From Ceratodon purpureus (Eukaryota > Streptophyta > Bryopsida > Pseudoditrichales > Ditrichaceae): 64,000 nucleotides of DNA. The stretch covers positions 2,476,068 through 2,540,067 of the forward strand of contig CM026427.1 in assembly GCA_014871385.1 (NCBI GenBank). Reading direction: 5' to 3'. Below the pieces are notes generated by a model that worked only from the letters and a program-made list of their open reading frames with translations, was not told the DNA's origin and made no database searches. The translations under genes were made by a program, and so were the position numbers. Below, in pieces: positions 48,301-58,449 of this stretch (position 1 is its first letter; every line of letters begins with the position of its first letter).

Positions 48301-49283
48301 CGGCCGGCTGTGGCTGCTCTTCTCTCCCAAGACCCCGCCCACCCCGCCCGAGACCTCCTCGACGCCCCCTTCCTCGGTCCATCTCCAAACCCTTCTTGTC
48401 TGCTTTTCGCCCACTACCTCTTTCATGCCCTACAGGTCGATCTCCCCGACCCCCACCTTTCCGCTGACCTCTCTTGGAACCTCCAAGAGCCCCTTGTGCC
48501 CGATCTACAGCCTCCCCTTCCTCCATGATTGCTTTTCTTGCCCTTGCAGCCCCTCCCAACCAGTCACTGAATTCTTCTAGCGCTACTAAATCGTCACCTC
48601 TCACTCCTCCACCCTGTTTAGCATACCTAGAACCTCCCCCCTCTGTCCACTACTTCAAAATTACAACGTCAGCTACTTCAAGGCTGTGATTTCCGTTTTT
48701 ACAATTTCTAAACTTCGTCTATTATGATATAATGCATAACTGAAGTCATCATTTACAACTGAAAATATGCCATCAACTGATTATAACGAGGCCGTCAACT
48801 TCAAAACTGTATTGGAGAAATTGAATCGTAAATCAATGAAAATCGACTTACCTCGGTGGAGTTACAATCATCGACGAATCCTACATTTCTCTCTTTCGAA
48901 CGTGAATTATTTAAACCAAATGACGGCTGCGGAGACTCTGGAGTTTTTAAAGAATTGAACCCTAACTCCTCACACATATCTTTCCCTTGTTCCACCATGC
49001 TATCTAGAACCTCTTCAACTACCCTGTCATCTAATACCTCCTGTTTAAACTCCGCTATGGACTCTAGAATAAGTTTACGAATACTACAAAAATTTTTAGC
49101 CAAAGGCAATCCAGCTCCCCGTCTCTTCAGAGGTGCGCTCAGAAGGTTGCCTTTCGACTTTACCTGTCTACGTGACTCTCTTCTCTTCCTCGCTCTTCTA
49201 TCGGTAAAATCTGTACCACCTGGTTTTCTTCTACGTTTAGGAGTGACATAAGTGGAGGGAGATGGCCCTCCACTCTGCTTCAT
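39353..49283 (-). CDS. MULE-borne gene: CTD-like heptads + ParB-like domain + N6/N4 DNA methyltransferase-like domain
   Basis: Fourteen-exon model, all GT..AG with matching phases: 49283-48852, 48613-48107, 44051-43992, 43873-43586, 43312-42729, 42637-42442, 42360-42163, 42071-41856, 41761-41520, 41427-40755, 40668-40315, 40231-39970, 39885-39715, 39609-39353 (about 1,479 residues). Exon 1 has basic NLS-like clusters ([20 protein letters not shown]); exon 2 is Gly/Arg/Glu-rich. Residues 386-413 are four heptads of form Y-x-P-T-S-P-x. Residues about 490-600 resemble a ParB/sulfiredoxin fold, with EGNHRLAAW near 575. The C-terminal domain (about 1133-1395) follows the bacterial beta-class order: motif IV-like [12 protein letters not shown], then [37 protein letters not shown], motif I DWNAGTGASIKAA and motif II ILAFEED. 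The canonical DPPY/SPPY is replaced by DIPE, so catalysis is doubtful. A Ser/Glu-rich tail ends the protein. It is divergent from the transposase gene. The exon 4 donor (AGA|GTGAGG) and the last acceptor are the least certain joints. Confidence 0.7.
43634..43717 (-). other. RNA polymerase II CTD-like heptad array (4 repeats)
   Basis: Encodes [21 protein letters not shown] and YMPTSPT in tandem, followed by [12 protein letters not shown]. This matches the Y-S-P-T-S-P-S consensus at Tyr1, Pro3, Thr4, Ser5 and Pro6 but lacks Ser2. It lies in exon 4 of the ParB/methyltransferase-like gene. Confidence 0.85.
44103..47815. repeat. 128-bp GC-rich tandem repeat (satellite), about 28-29 copies, in intron 2 of the methyltransferase-like gene
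   Basis: The marker GTATGGTGGAGTGCAC recurs 29 times from 44216 to 47797 at 127-128 bp spacing; a divergent partial unit starts at 44103. Each monomer has a perfect 8-bp stem GGCCCCGA..TCGGGGCC with a 7-nt loop and a second pairing CTTCGG..CCGAAG. A monomer variant with CTCCAAAAA and CTCCTCGAAG occurs near 45367, 46391 and 47415, exactly 1,024 bp (8 monomers) apart, and its neighbours repeat in the same order, so the array has a higher-order period. The intron (48106-44052) is spliced phase 0 in the gene model. Long ORFs across the array are artefacts. Confidence 0.96.
47898..47969. repeat. 36-bp tandem repeat, two copies
   Basis: CATTCAAGATCCCGTGAACC and its continuation occur twice in tandem (47898-47933, 47934-47969), in the intron between the satellite and exon 2 of the methyltransferase-like gene. 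Confidence 0.85.
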
Positions 49284-49863
49284 GTGTCTAACCACAGGAA
49301 GGACTCTCTTACAAAAAGACTCTCAGGAGAGCTTCCTCCCAGCTTAAATACCTATGACGTACCACTATTTTTATTAAACCTTAAGCTCAAATACTTTCTA
49401 AACCACTGACACATTATATACCCACTTTAAATCAAGAGTACCAATGATAATTCTATATTAAAGTAAAGTTTAAACTATCAGCCCTAAAATAAAAGGTAGA
49501 TATCCGAGCACTTCAATGCTTGCCGCTTTTAAAATTCATTGTTTTAAATGTAGAATTTAAATGACGGCTCATTCTAATCCTATAATAAATCATAACAAAT
49601 AGAATGTGTTCCACGATTCAAATTATCTATGTAGAGTTCTAAAAATCTTACCTCATATTCTTAGACCTGCAAAAAGTGGCATTATAATTAGTTAGCGCCG
49701 TCTCTACATTCGTTACCTAACAGAATGAATCATTCTCCAACTGTTCACTAGGACATTCCAACTTGAATAAAATGATCAACAACGATGCATCATTCCTCTC
49801 ACTTTGCTCTCGCGATACGGCATTGCTAATACACTCTCTCTTCTACTCTCTGCGTCTGTAAAC
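49284..49863. promoter_or_regulatory. Shared divergent promoter of the methyltransferase-like and transposase genes
   Basis: 580-bp AT-rich spacer between two head-to-head ATGs (49283 minus, 49864 plus). On the minus strand a TATA-like TATTTAAG at 49343-49350 lies about 60 bp upstream of the ATG. On the plus side a pyrimidine-rich leader (CTCTCTCTTCTACTCTCTGC) precedes the ATG. Such an arrangement would couple expression of the two genes; that is inference. Confidence 0.5.
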
Positions 49864-52800
49864 ATGGGAATGGTGTGCCTGTACGCCCAAGGCATGGGCA
49901 TCCCTCTTAGGTTTCGCGTAGATGACGATGGTCGTGCTACAGTCTCCTCTCTTCGCTTGAGTCTCAGATTCCATTTCCGTGAGGATTCTATCAGTATAGA
50001 GGAGGAGATCTTTGATGACGTTACTGCCGAGGTTACCCACACCCTCGGCCAACCTTCAGTGAGAGATGAGAACAACATGTTGCAGTGGAGACTCCTCCCT
50101 GGATCCTATAGAGTCTATGGTCTTACTGATTCTCTTATGGCTGCATCCACTGAGATCCTCACCCCCCGTCGCTCTTCTACTTGCACAATTCAGACTCCCT
50201 TACCTCGTGATGTCAAGGTCAAAGTCGAGCCTGGTACGGAGACTTCAGATGTAGAGAAACCTCCTCCGACCGTCATATCTCTCTCTTCTGATGACGAAGT
50301 CAGTCCCGTCAAGTTGGTGCCTAAGGTCCACGCAGATGCTCCTCCTTCCAATGTGTCTCCACCATTGTCCCAGGTCATAGTTAGCATTGTTCCGCTCCTT
50401 AAAGAGATTGCTAAGACGCGTGGGTCGAAAAACATTTTGAAGAAGATAGACTATTCCACTATTAGACACGAGAGAGTTGAGTACTTGCCTGCGAAGTTTG
50501 ATGGTCCGGTTCTTTTTGAGTTGCCCCCAGCTGCTGCAGGATCCTCTAAGCTCGCCGCCAAGTCTATGCAGGGAATGGACAAACGATACGACGGACACTT
50601 GTGGACCAAGACCATCACAACAAACATCAAAAACGACTTCGGACTCTCTTTTCGAAGTTCCACCTGCGTCGGATGGCTCCGCTGCAGCAACAATGAGTGT
50701 GACTTCCTGAAGCGTGTTCCCAAGATCTTCGAGGTTAACGAGACTGAGTTTGAAGGCTGTACCCTGCAAGCTTTTGTCATGGACCAGCCTTCTCCATCTG
50801 ACTCCACGCTAGTGTGCAAGGTATGTAAAGAACCTCCATCATGTGTAGCTACATGCGAGGCTAAGATTTATTACGTTGTGGGCAAACCGAATCAGACTAG
50901 AGCGTGTATTCACATAGGAACACATGATCATCCAGTGAAAGTAGGAGACTACAGAGACTCTAAAGCAGAGATTAGTAGCTTAATAGAAGAGCAGGTAGAG
51001 ATGAACAACAAAGCAACGAAGAGCGCCGTTGTCTTGGAGGCGAGCAAACTCCTCATCGGGAGCTACCTTCTACAGCCCGAGGATGCACCACCGAGGAAAC
51101 TGACGATGGAGGAGCTGGTTCCTGTTCTGGATCGATGCAAAGACATGGCGTCGCCCAACATCCGCAACAAAGTCGCCACCTTCAAAAAATTCGTAAGGTA
51201 CGGAATCATGGACGGTATCACCAAGCTCCGTGGTAACAGTCTCTGGGCGTATGTCCAGGAGAACAGGTTTCCTGGTCAGGGATCCATGCGTGACAAAGTC
51301 TTTGTCTTCAAGATGTCGGAGGTCGGGCCGGGCAGTGGTGTCGACTTGGTCAGCCGTATGCAAGCTGGTGGCGATTTGGAGAACGCATGGATCATGTTCG
51401 ACCATGTCAAACGCGTCAAAGATTGGTCGACGATGGCGTGCCATGTGTACGACGCCACCTACTGCCGCGTGATGACAATCGCCACTTGCGACATGCAGTC
51501 CGAGGACACGGACGCCCAGCTCGTCTTCTGGAAAAACCTGAACCTGGTCATGGAGATCAATGGCGTTGCAGCGCCGAACTTCAAGGGGTTCATGGCGGAT
51601 AACGCACAGGCCAATTGGAATGCAGTGCGAATCCTTTACGGCAATGGCAACAAGGAAGACCCAATGGAGGACCGGGAGAGGTCGTGCTTGTTCCACTGGA
51701 CTCAGAACATGGTGGCGTATACGCAGAAGCACTTCCCCGAAGAACTCTGGGAACAGCACAAGAAGATGTGCACTCAGTACAAGAATGCGACCAGCATGGC
51801 AGAGGCGGAAACTCTGTACCACGCGTTGCGAGCATGGTGGGCATCCACCGGGGTCGTCGGGGAGAGCGGGCTCATCAAACTCGATCAGTGGCTGTCATTC
51901 TGGCACCACCGCTTCCGCCAGTGGGGGGGATTCATGACCGAGGTATTCTCTATGCACTCTGTTTTTATGTTTTTCATACTGGTTTCCTAGCCCTAACCTA
52001 CAAAAGTCTAATCCGTGAATCTAACGGCACCTACTGTCAAACCTGCAGAAATTCACAAAAGAAGAACTCACAGAGATGCCTACCTGTAACCTCGCCGAAA
52101 CAGTTCACAACAAGTGGCTCCAAGCTTCAGGAAACAACGGAAACGACCTCTACGTTGCTACCGTGGACGATTTCGTTCGGGCATTTCTACAGGTTGTCAA
52201 CTACTACCAGTTCCTCAAAGGTGACGTCGGCGGAACAGGACCATCTAAGAAGGAACTCAGGCTTCGGATGGCTGAACGCAACGCGAAGAAATGGGGAAAT
52301 CCTACACTGCTCGACAAGCCCATGCTCGATATGCCAGGCGCGGATGAGTTCTGCACCCGTCAGCCTATCATGCCTGGAGCGGAAGTCTTCGGTTCACAGA
52401 AGCGAAAAGCCGACGTCCTTATCGGAGCTGACGAGGAGTCTCATCGCCCGGACAAGACAAACTTCTCACGCCCAAGAGGCCCAAGACGTGCCGTGAGGCC
52501 TCGCCCTATGCAGATGCCCGTCATTGTGGAAGACGACTCCGACCACGACACCGAGGTACAATGTACGCAACCTCCTGCTCAGGAAGTTGATTCCCCTTTA
52601 CCTTCACCTGTGAACAAGGGCGGCATTCGCCATGTCAACGCGGTTGAAGAAACCAAGGTCGACGTGAAGGAGTGGCACATCTCGAGACTTCACAAACTTT
52701 CAGCGAAGTGCTGCTGGGCCCAAAGAGCTGAAACGAAGAAGAAGTGCACTGAGAGAATCGTCAGGGGGCCCCATTGCACAGCTGCACCGACCTACAGTGG

Positions 52801-53542
52801 GCTCTGGACTAACTATCGCAGGAACCTAGTGGAGAAGACTGAGTTCTTCTTCTGCTCCGACGATATTGAGCGTTGCGTGAAAGGCTCTAAGCGCAAGTGG
52901 GTAGCACACTACTCAAAGGACCAGGAATTCCCCTCCATTCCAGAGGTTTGGCCAGTGAAACTAGGTACTAACCTAAAACTTACTGAGATTCTTGCCCTCG
53001 AAGCAGCGGGCTTTCAACTTCCGCCGAAGAAACCAGTCTCCCCAAGACGCCTCTTCTCCTCTGCCCCGCCTCCTGCAAATCTCAGCTCAGTGCCAGTCCC
53101 TGCAGACGCTGACCGCTACCCAGGGAAGAGAGACGGCAAGATGGTGAAGCGCACTGCCACTCGTCCCAATCAAGCGCAGCGACTCTCCATGGGCTCCTCC
53201 GAGTCTCTTAAAGCGCGCCTCCGTTCCGTCACCATGATACCTGAGCCGGGCCACGGTTGCATCATTGGGCTGGATTCGGGCGTCGCTCCACACATCACAC
53301 GGTACCAGATTACCATCAGTTCTTACCCTGGTTGCACTTGCCCAGCATTCAAGAAGACAATGACTACGTTCCGTGGGAAGACTCAGTTCACGTATTGTAA
53401 GCACCTATACTACATATTCTTGAAGGTCTGCAACCGTGATCCCGAAGCGGAGCTTTTCATCCATGCGCCTACCTTCAGCTTCAACGAGGTCAAGGTACTC
53501 TTAGAGGGTGGAATCTTGCGTCACCCCTTGGCGAAGAAGTAG
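49864..53542 (+). CDS. Mutator-like transposase with zinc-binding region and SWIM finger (1,190 aa)
   Basis: DDE-type transposase that should act on the terminal repeats of this element. Two exons, 49864-51942 and 52049-53542, joined in phase 0. The frame is open upstream, but the first ATG is at 49864 (MGMVCLYAQGMG). A Ser/Asp-rich linker is followed by a zinc-binding region with C274, C279, C318, C321 and H350/H354/H356 (CSNNEC ... LVCKVC ... HIGTHDH), resembling the WRKY-GCM1/FLYWCH-type fingers of MULE transposases. The catalytic region has D530 in YDATYC and D579 in FMADNAQANW; the third acidic residue is not fixed. Exon 2 contains a basic/acidic linker and a C-terminal SWIM finger (C1122, C1124, C1143, H1145; CTCPAF ... 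YCKH). No stop or frameshift is seen, so the element may be autonomous. Placement with MULEs rests on the 9-bp duplication, long TIRs and SWIM domain. Confidence 0.88.
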
Positions 53543-53796
53543 GTAGCCCTCCTACTTTAGAACTTCCATTTCCACAATGGCCATTTGTCACGTAGTGAAT
53601 GATTTTAGTAATATACCATGTACTAAGTCAGCTATTCAGAAGCTGTATTGACTTTTTCATTATATTAAAGGCTTTGTCGTTCACATTGATTGCATTCTAT
53701 TTCAATACATTGTATCTTGAAGAAGTGCACTATATACCTCGTATCCCCTGACATGTACCCTTTATTAAGGCAAACATATACTTGTTATTAGATGTC

Positions 53797-54249
53797 CTAA
53801 TCTTCGAACCTAACACGTTTAGGGTTGCCCACTACACTATCAGCAGGACTGCGAGCCGCTGACTGTACTACAGGACAAACTACATTCGCATTCACTTTCG
53901 TTCCCACACTTGGCAAATGTCCTTGGTATGATCGTTTCAGCAATGGCCCACCTCCCCGCCTCCGATTAACTGATTCCCTGGAATAGGTTCCCCTTGGGAT
54001 CTTTCCAACCTTCGAGTATGCATGTGGTTGCAAAGGCACATCTGCGTCCTTCTCTAGCACTATGATTTCATCCGAATTTTCTGAACGTGGAGGGTCAGCT
54101 CTTACATCCGGTTGTACCGCAACATCCGATGTCGACGGACGCCCTTGGCTGTTGGCCATCACCTCTTCTTCGTCCTCCACCTCAACATATGGTTGAAATG
54201 GACAAACATCGTCAGCGAGTGAAACAACAATATCTCTGACGTCTTCCAT
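53797..54249 (-). CDS. Small hypothetical ORF carried by the MULE (150 aa)
   Basis: ATG at 54249, convergent with the transposase gene. The product is acidic at first (DDVCPFQPYVEVEDEEE), then has a SENSDEIIVLEKDAD stretch that looks like a SUMO-interacting-type acidic/hydrophobic patch, and ends in a basic tail (NRRRGGGPLLKRSYQG, NPKRVRFED). No family was recognised. It may be an accessory protein of the element. Confidence 0.5.
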   Translation of the reverse strand: MEDVRDIVVSLADDVCPFQPYVEVEDEEEVMANSQGRPSTSDVAVQPDVRADPPRSENSDEIIVLEKDADVPLQPHAYSKVGKIPRGTYSRESVNRRRGGGPLLKRSYQGHLPSVGTKVNANVVCPVVQSAARSPADSVVGNPKRVRFED

Positions 54250-55028
54250 AGCTGCTGTCCCGCACTACGGAAAAGAGCTTCACATAACACCAATACAAAA
54301 GAGGCAGAGACATTCCCTACTCTTATCTTAAATATCCCTGAAGAAGATGCTTGGCGCCCTTGAAAATCGGCTATTCATTCATTTAAAAGTTGTCATCCTC
54401 TTAAACCGAATGGAAAAAGATGAAGGTTTAGCAGAGGTCATTTAGCATTTAAATTTTTCTTTAAAAATTAAAGAATGAAAAAAAAAAAAAAAAAAAAAAT
54501 TAAAAAAAAAAAACATTTATATAAATTGAAATTAAAAAGATTAAAGAAAAGAATAGCAATATTTAAAATGAAGGTTGAAAATAATATGAAGGAGATCAAC
54601 AAATTGAATGTGAAAATAAAATGATTGTGAAAATAAAATGAAGGAGAGAATCAAATGCAAGGAGGCTTTTGACCCCTCTAACAAGATAGATAGAATAAAG
54701 AAAATTTTATAAAAAATACAAGACAAATATCAAAAAAAATTAAAATAAAATAATAAAAAGGAGAAAGGCATGTAGACTATGGTGGATGAATTCTAGCAAT
54801 GTTAAGAAAATGTTATGAAATTAAATGTTACTTGATCTCTATTCACAGGTTCAATACCAAAACATTTTAAGTAGTAATTTGCATATAAATTTAAGGAGAT
54901 AAGGGGAATTACTATATGCCTGAACTAGTTAGAAGGAGCTGGAGCATAGTAATTGGTGCAAGTTAAAAAATTAATCACCAAGAAAAGAGAAAATGAACTA
55001 CAAATTCAATGAAAATACTGTAATTAGT
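54250..55028. other. AT-rich MULE interior, no gene seen
   Basis: Extremely AT-rich, with a poly-A run near 54480-54500 and A/T homopolymer stretches. ORFs are low-complexity. It leads into the right terminal repeat. Confidence 0.6.
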
Positions 55029-55236
55029 CCACGGTTATAGGGTCAATTAAATTACTAAAATTAGTAACTTCCCAAAAATATACTAAGAATATTCGGATCT
55101 TCTAATTTTACAATTTATTTTTAGTAAAAAAAGTGCTATTTTAAGGTTCTGTCTTCCATTCTGTGCTCTCCGCTCTCCAAATCTGCGCTCACCGCTCTCC
55201 GCTCTGCGCTCTCCGCTCACGTACAAGCTTCCCTCC
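55029..55236 (-). repeat. Right terminal inverted repeat of the MULE
   Basis: Ends CTTCCCTCC at 55236 and contains tandem CGCTCTCCGCTC-type units that mirror the left end, plus the inverted ATAACCGTGGA block near 55029-55040. The TGTCCCGGA target duplication follows at 55237-55245. Confidence 0.85.
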
Positions 55237-57049
55237 TGTCCCGGAAATACGTGTCGAAGTTTCTGAAGGGAGCACTTGCTGATGACCGGAAGGTGTATAA
55301 AGCATATTTTATTCCAATGAAGGGTGAGCAACATCCGGACATGCCTGATGAGGCATACCTTGTTTGGAGCGAGTGGTGGTCGAGCCCTGAGGGAAAAAAT
55401 GAAGCAGCAGACATGAAAGCCCTACACGCAATGAGGAAGTCCAAGCAAGCCGTGCAGGCGAGAGGCGCGGATTCAGGAACTGGAGAATTCGACGCAGATA
55501 TGAGACCGGGGCAAAGCACAGGTGCGGAGGACTTCAACGACACATCTGAATTCAACACGACGTCGCAGGTACCTTTGTAGTTCTATGTGCCCAACCCGTG
55601 ATGTCTTAATTATTTATTAGACATGATTATCATGAGATTGGCGTCATTGTATGCTCCGGGATGTGGTTCCTCTAAAGAGAATCGTAATTGAGAGGTGCAC
55701 TACACTGTTCGATGCGACGCATGTCCACAAGCAGGACATAGGCTGATTGTAATGTTGCATTTAATTACTGACAATCCAGTGAGGTTGACAAGTACGTATG
55801 GGGGCCCAGTGGACGCAGAACTCCCGTGAAGGTTCTTACAGAGCCAAGTTCAATATAAGTGGCATCAATGTTGTTTTCGTAGTCACGTCCCCTGTTTTTT
55901 ATTCATTCAGAGACGAACAAGTTTAATACGGACTCGGTATTGCTGATAATTCATCATGAGTCCGATCTTATCTAAAAGAATGTGAACCTTCGGAAATCAC
56001 GACACGATTTATGTCAGTGGCAAATGCTAAAGCGTATTAGTTTGGGAAAAGGTGATGGTAGTTTCTGTAATGTAGTGCTGCAGTTTGAGGCAAGGTCATA
56101 ACTCAGTGAAATTGTAGTTTATAAAGAGGATTCCTAAATCCTCGCAACCATGACATATTAGGTTTCACTCATAGGAAGCTCCTGTCTGGGGCCTTGAAAG
56201 ATTGGAGACGTACTAATTTTTTCAGTTCTGGTTGCAGTTATTAAAGTAACTAGGCTTCTCGAATGAGTAATTGAGACATTGCCGGCATGAATGTCCAAAT
56301 GAATTTGTGGTAAAACCTACAGGTACAGAGTCACAGTCAAATGCGCAATAGCCCAAGCTCTTACCGAACCTATGAAATGGTCCTGCAGAATCCTCCAGTA
56401 TAAACTGAAATGAATTTCGGGACACCCCTTTATTCAATCCGATTTTGTTCTTGTAAAGGAATTCCTATAACATGTGCTTCAATGCCGAAATCGATGCAGG
56501 ACATAGGGGATGGCAGTATGGGAGCGTGGGCCAATTCGACTCCAGCACATTTTCGGAGCTCCAGCACACTGCCGAGTTCGGCGATTCCAGGATCCAGCGC
56601 AGACGATCGAACATTCACAACGAACGGCACTACAGGTCCAGATGGGTATGCACCAACTTCAGCATCAGCACAGGACCCTTCTGTGCCGGAGGAAGTCACG
56701 CCATATTATCCAAACGTAAGATTCCATTTCCTTTTAATTCAGTCATGATGTTTAGTGATTTCTCCAAGTATCTGACGATAGAGAACGCCTGCAGAGACCA
56801 TGTACACCAGAGTATGTCAGACAAGGAGAATATTTCAACATCTCCAACAAAGCATCCTAGGATTTTTCAGTTCGTCTTGGCTCCATGGAGGCACAGGTTC
56901 ATGAAATGTCCACTCAAATCACAAACAACGTCCACGTCATTAACGAGGTACTCCTTGCACAACAATCAATCAAACAGCTATTGACGTCTTTGCTTCCCTC
57001 TAATGCGTCGAGTTTCCCTCCTGTAATAGGCTTTGGACTTCGAATATGA
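55237..57049 (+). CDS. Transposase_24-like CACTA gene, 3' part downstream of the MULE
   Basis: The central exon resumes after the target duplication (55246-55568) in the frame of 37234-37762. It has SKFLKGALADDRKVYKAYF, AYLVWSEWWSSPEGKNEAAD and MKALHAMRKSKQ, the pattern of the Transposase_24 core in which a W..W..EGK..NK..R block precedes a conserved basic segment. Two further exons fit: about 56505-56715 (acceptor GATGCAG|GACATAGG; Ser/Thr-rich, ending PYYPN) and 56897-57049, which encodes a heptad-like helix (VHVINEVLLAQQSIKQLLTSLL) and ends in TGA at 57047-57049. Now separated from its 5' exons by 17.5 kb, this is probably a broken gene. Confidence 0.65.
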
Positions 57050-57824
57050 TGTGTGGCTGCTGATTTCACATTCACATATCATGACAGAAATGATTCAAGG
57101 TAACCTAGCTCCTCACAGACGGTAGCAGACGCTTCAATGCCCTAATTCGAACCACGCACCAGTGATGATTAGTACACGGTCACCGACGCCCACGGATTCT
57201 AAAAGCACTCTCGAAACCCTAAAACCCTGTAGCTCCTATTCCGGGTACGAAGCCGTACCTAAAGAATGTTGAACCGAGTATAAATCATCCACGGGTCCGG
57301 GTATATGTATTATGCATAACCGCCTCTTCAGTCAATTAGAACCCGTGCGTGTATGACGTAGATATTTTCCGCAGTGTATCAATCCCCAGACAAAGGGTAT
57401 ATTGTTAACAGGGTCCTATGACGGTGTATGGGTATGGTCCAGTACATAAGAGTTGCGCAGGGCATCGATATCGGAAAAAATATTTCAAAAATTTCGCAGG
57501 ATATACACTTGCATCATGAGAAAGTCCACCGGGTATGATTGACCACGTTTTCACCCCACCGGAGTTTACTCAGCAGTTGGGGTCGACGAAAAGCGATGAT
57601 TGGAAACCTTCATCCGACTGGGTTCTGACGGAACATCCGCTCCAGTGAATCCCACTTTCTACCGCGCGGACTAATTCACGGCATGTCAGACCCCTCAGAA
57701 AAGCGATCGTGAACAGACTGGCACTGCATTCCTCCAGTTTCATATTTGGAAAGATTGGCATTACCGATTCCTCGAATATGCATACTCAGCCCTCGGCGGA
57801 GGAACTTGGTGAACTCGAGGTGGG
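57050..57824. other. Right subterminal region of the CACTA element, no gene seen
   Basis: Noncoding; contains a telo-box-like AAACCCTAAAACCCT near 57208. It lies between the stop of the Transposase_24-like gene and the right terminal repeat. Confidence 0.4.
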
Positions 57825-57868
57825 ATTCGAGGAAATCTGCGAGGGCTGCCACGCTACCCCCACTAGTG
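57825..57868 (-). repeat. Right terminal inverted repeat of the CACTA element
   Basis: Ends CCCACTAGTG at 57868, followed by the CAA target duplication at 57869-57871. Pairs with the left terminus at 10907. The internal cctcgaatcccacctcgag block (read on the minus strand) is related to the left subterminal sequence. Confidence 0.85.
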
Positions 57869-58028
57869 CAATATGGCGAGATTTTTATGTAAGGGGAGTT
57901 TCTAGGAGGCCAAGCTTCTCGAGCATGCCATACAAGTAACTTGGTCTCATGAGAACTTTGACTTTATTAAAATTACCTTCAATAATTTTCATTTTTAGCT
58001 CTACTCATTTATTGGTTTTTTATGGGAC

Positions 58029-58078
58029 CTTAAGGAAGCGCCTACGCTCCCAATACTGGGAACGTAGGCGTTCCCTAA
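58029..58078. repeat. Imperfect hairpin, about 23-bp arms
   Basis: TTAAGGAAGCGCCTACGCTC faces an inverted near-copy (GAACGTAGGCGTTCCCTAAG) across a four-base loop, with one indel and two mismatches. It is in the host flank right of the CACTA element. A miniature inverted element or structured RNA region is possible. Confidence 0.55.
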
Positions 58079-58355
58079 GACCGCAATGACGATCCCATTT
58101 ACTCACAGCAGTCTTCGCTGATTCACCAGTTCTGTAACTTGACGTTAAGCAGCAGACTTTTCTCCTCTGCTCGTATGATCAGGAGTGTTCCTGTACGATC
58201 GGAAGCAGCCTCTTCGAATCGGAAGCCTGCTTTGGAACTGAAGTTGAAGCGGAGGCTTTTCAAGCCGTCCCCTGTTCTGATCACCTGATTCGAACTTGTC
58301 ATCGAGCTAAAGTTGAAACGGAGGTTCTTGTGCCTTTTTGAGGTTCTTTTTGCTG

Positions 58356-58449
58356 AAGTTGAAGCGGAGGTTCTTGCTTCGGAGGCATTTCAAGCGACTC
58401 TCAAGTTGAAGCGGAGGTTCTTGCTTCGGAGGCATTTCAAGCGACTCTC
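58356..58449 (+). repeat. 47-bp tandem repeat, two near-identical copies, with degenerate copies upstream
   Basis: AAGTTGAAGCGGAGGTTCTT and continuation at 58356-58402 repeats at 58403-58449. Degenerate relatives of the GTTGAAGCGGAGG core occur near 58235 and 58308. No coding role is seen. Confidence 0.8.

Larger units (their letters stand above)
37763..55236 (+). mobile_element. Mutator-like element (MULE), 17,474 bp, with gene cargo
   Basis: The left terminus GGGGAAAGTTCGTATGTGAG and the inverted right terminus GGAGGGAAGCTTGTACGTGA lead into a shared GTGAGCGGAGAGCG block and degenerate GAGCGGAGAG repeats. Similarity recurs deeper at ACCCTATAACCGTGGA (left about 37867-37882, right about 55029-55044). 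A perfect 9-bp TGTCCCGGA duplication (37754-37762, 55237-55245) fits the Mutator superfamily. Contents: small ORF (38533-38904), ParB/methyltransferase-like gene (39353-49283), transposase (49864-53542), small ORF (53797-54249). It lies inside a CACTA coding exon. The intact transposase and perfect target duplication suggest a fairly recent insertion. Confidence 0.92.
10907..57868 (+). mobile_element. CACTA (EnSpm) DNA transposon, 46,962 bp, carrying nested insertions
   Basis: The left end reads CACTAGTGGGAAGTG at 10907 and the right end, read inward on the minus strand, CACTAGTGGGGGTAG from 57868. A 3-bp CAA lies on both sides (10904-10906 and 57869-57871), the duplication size typical of CACTA elements. 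Inner ends share degenerate CTCGAA..CCC..CCTCGA blocks. The element encodes Tnp2 (16901-23242), a Transposase_24-like gene (26903-57049) and two unknown genes. Removing the Ty3 element and the Mutator-like element with one target copy each leaves a core of about 19.8 kb, large but possible for CACTA. Tnp2 has an in-frame stop and the second gene is split, so this copy is probably not autonomous now. Confidence 0.9.

Noticed and set aside
51070..51822. 250-codon minus-strand ORF
   Set aside because: It lies opposite the transposase catalytic region and has no family features.
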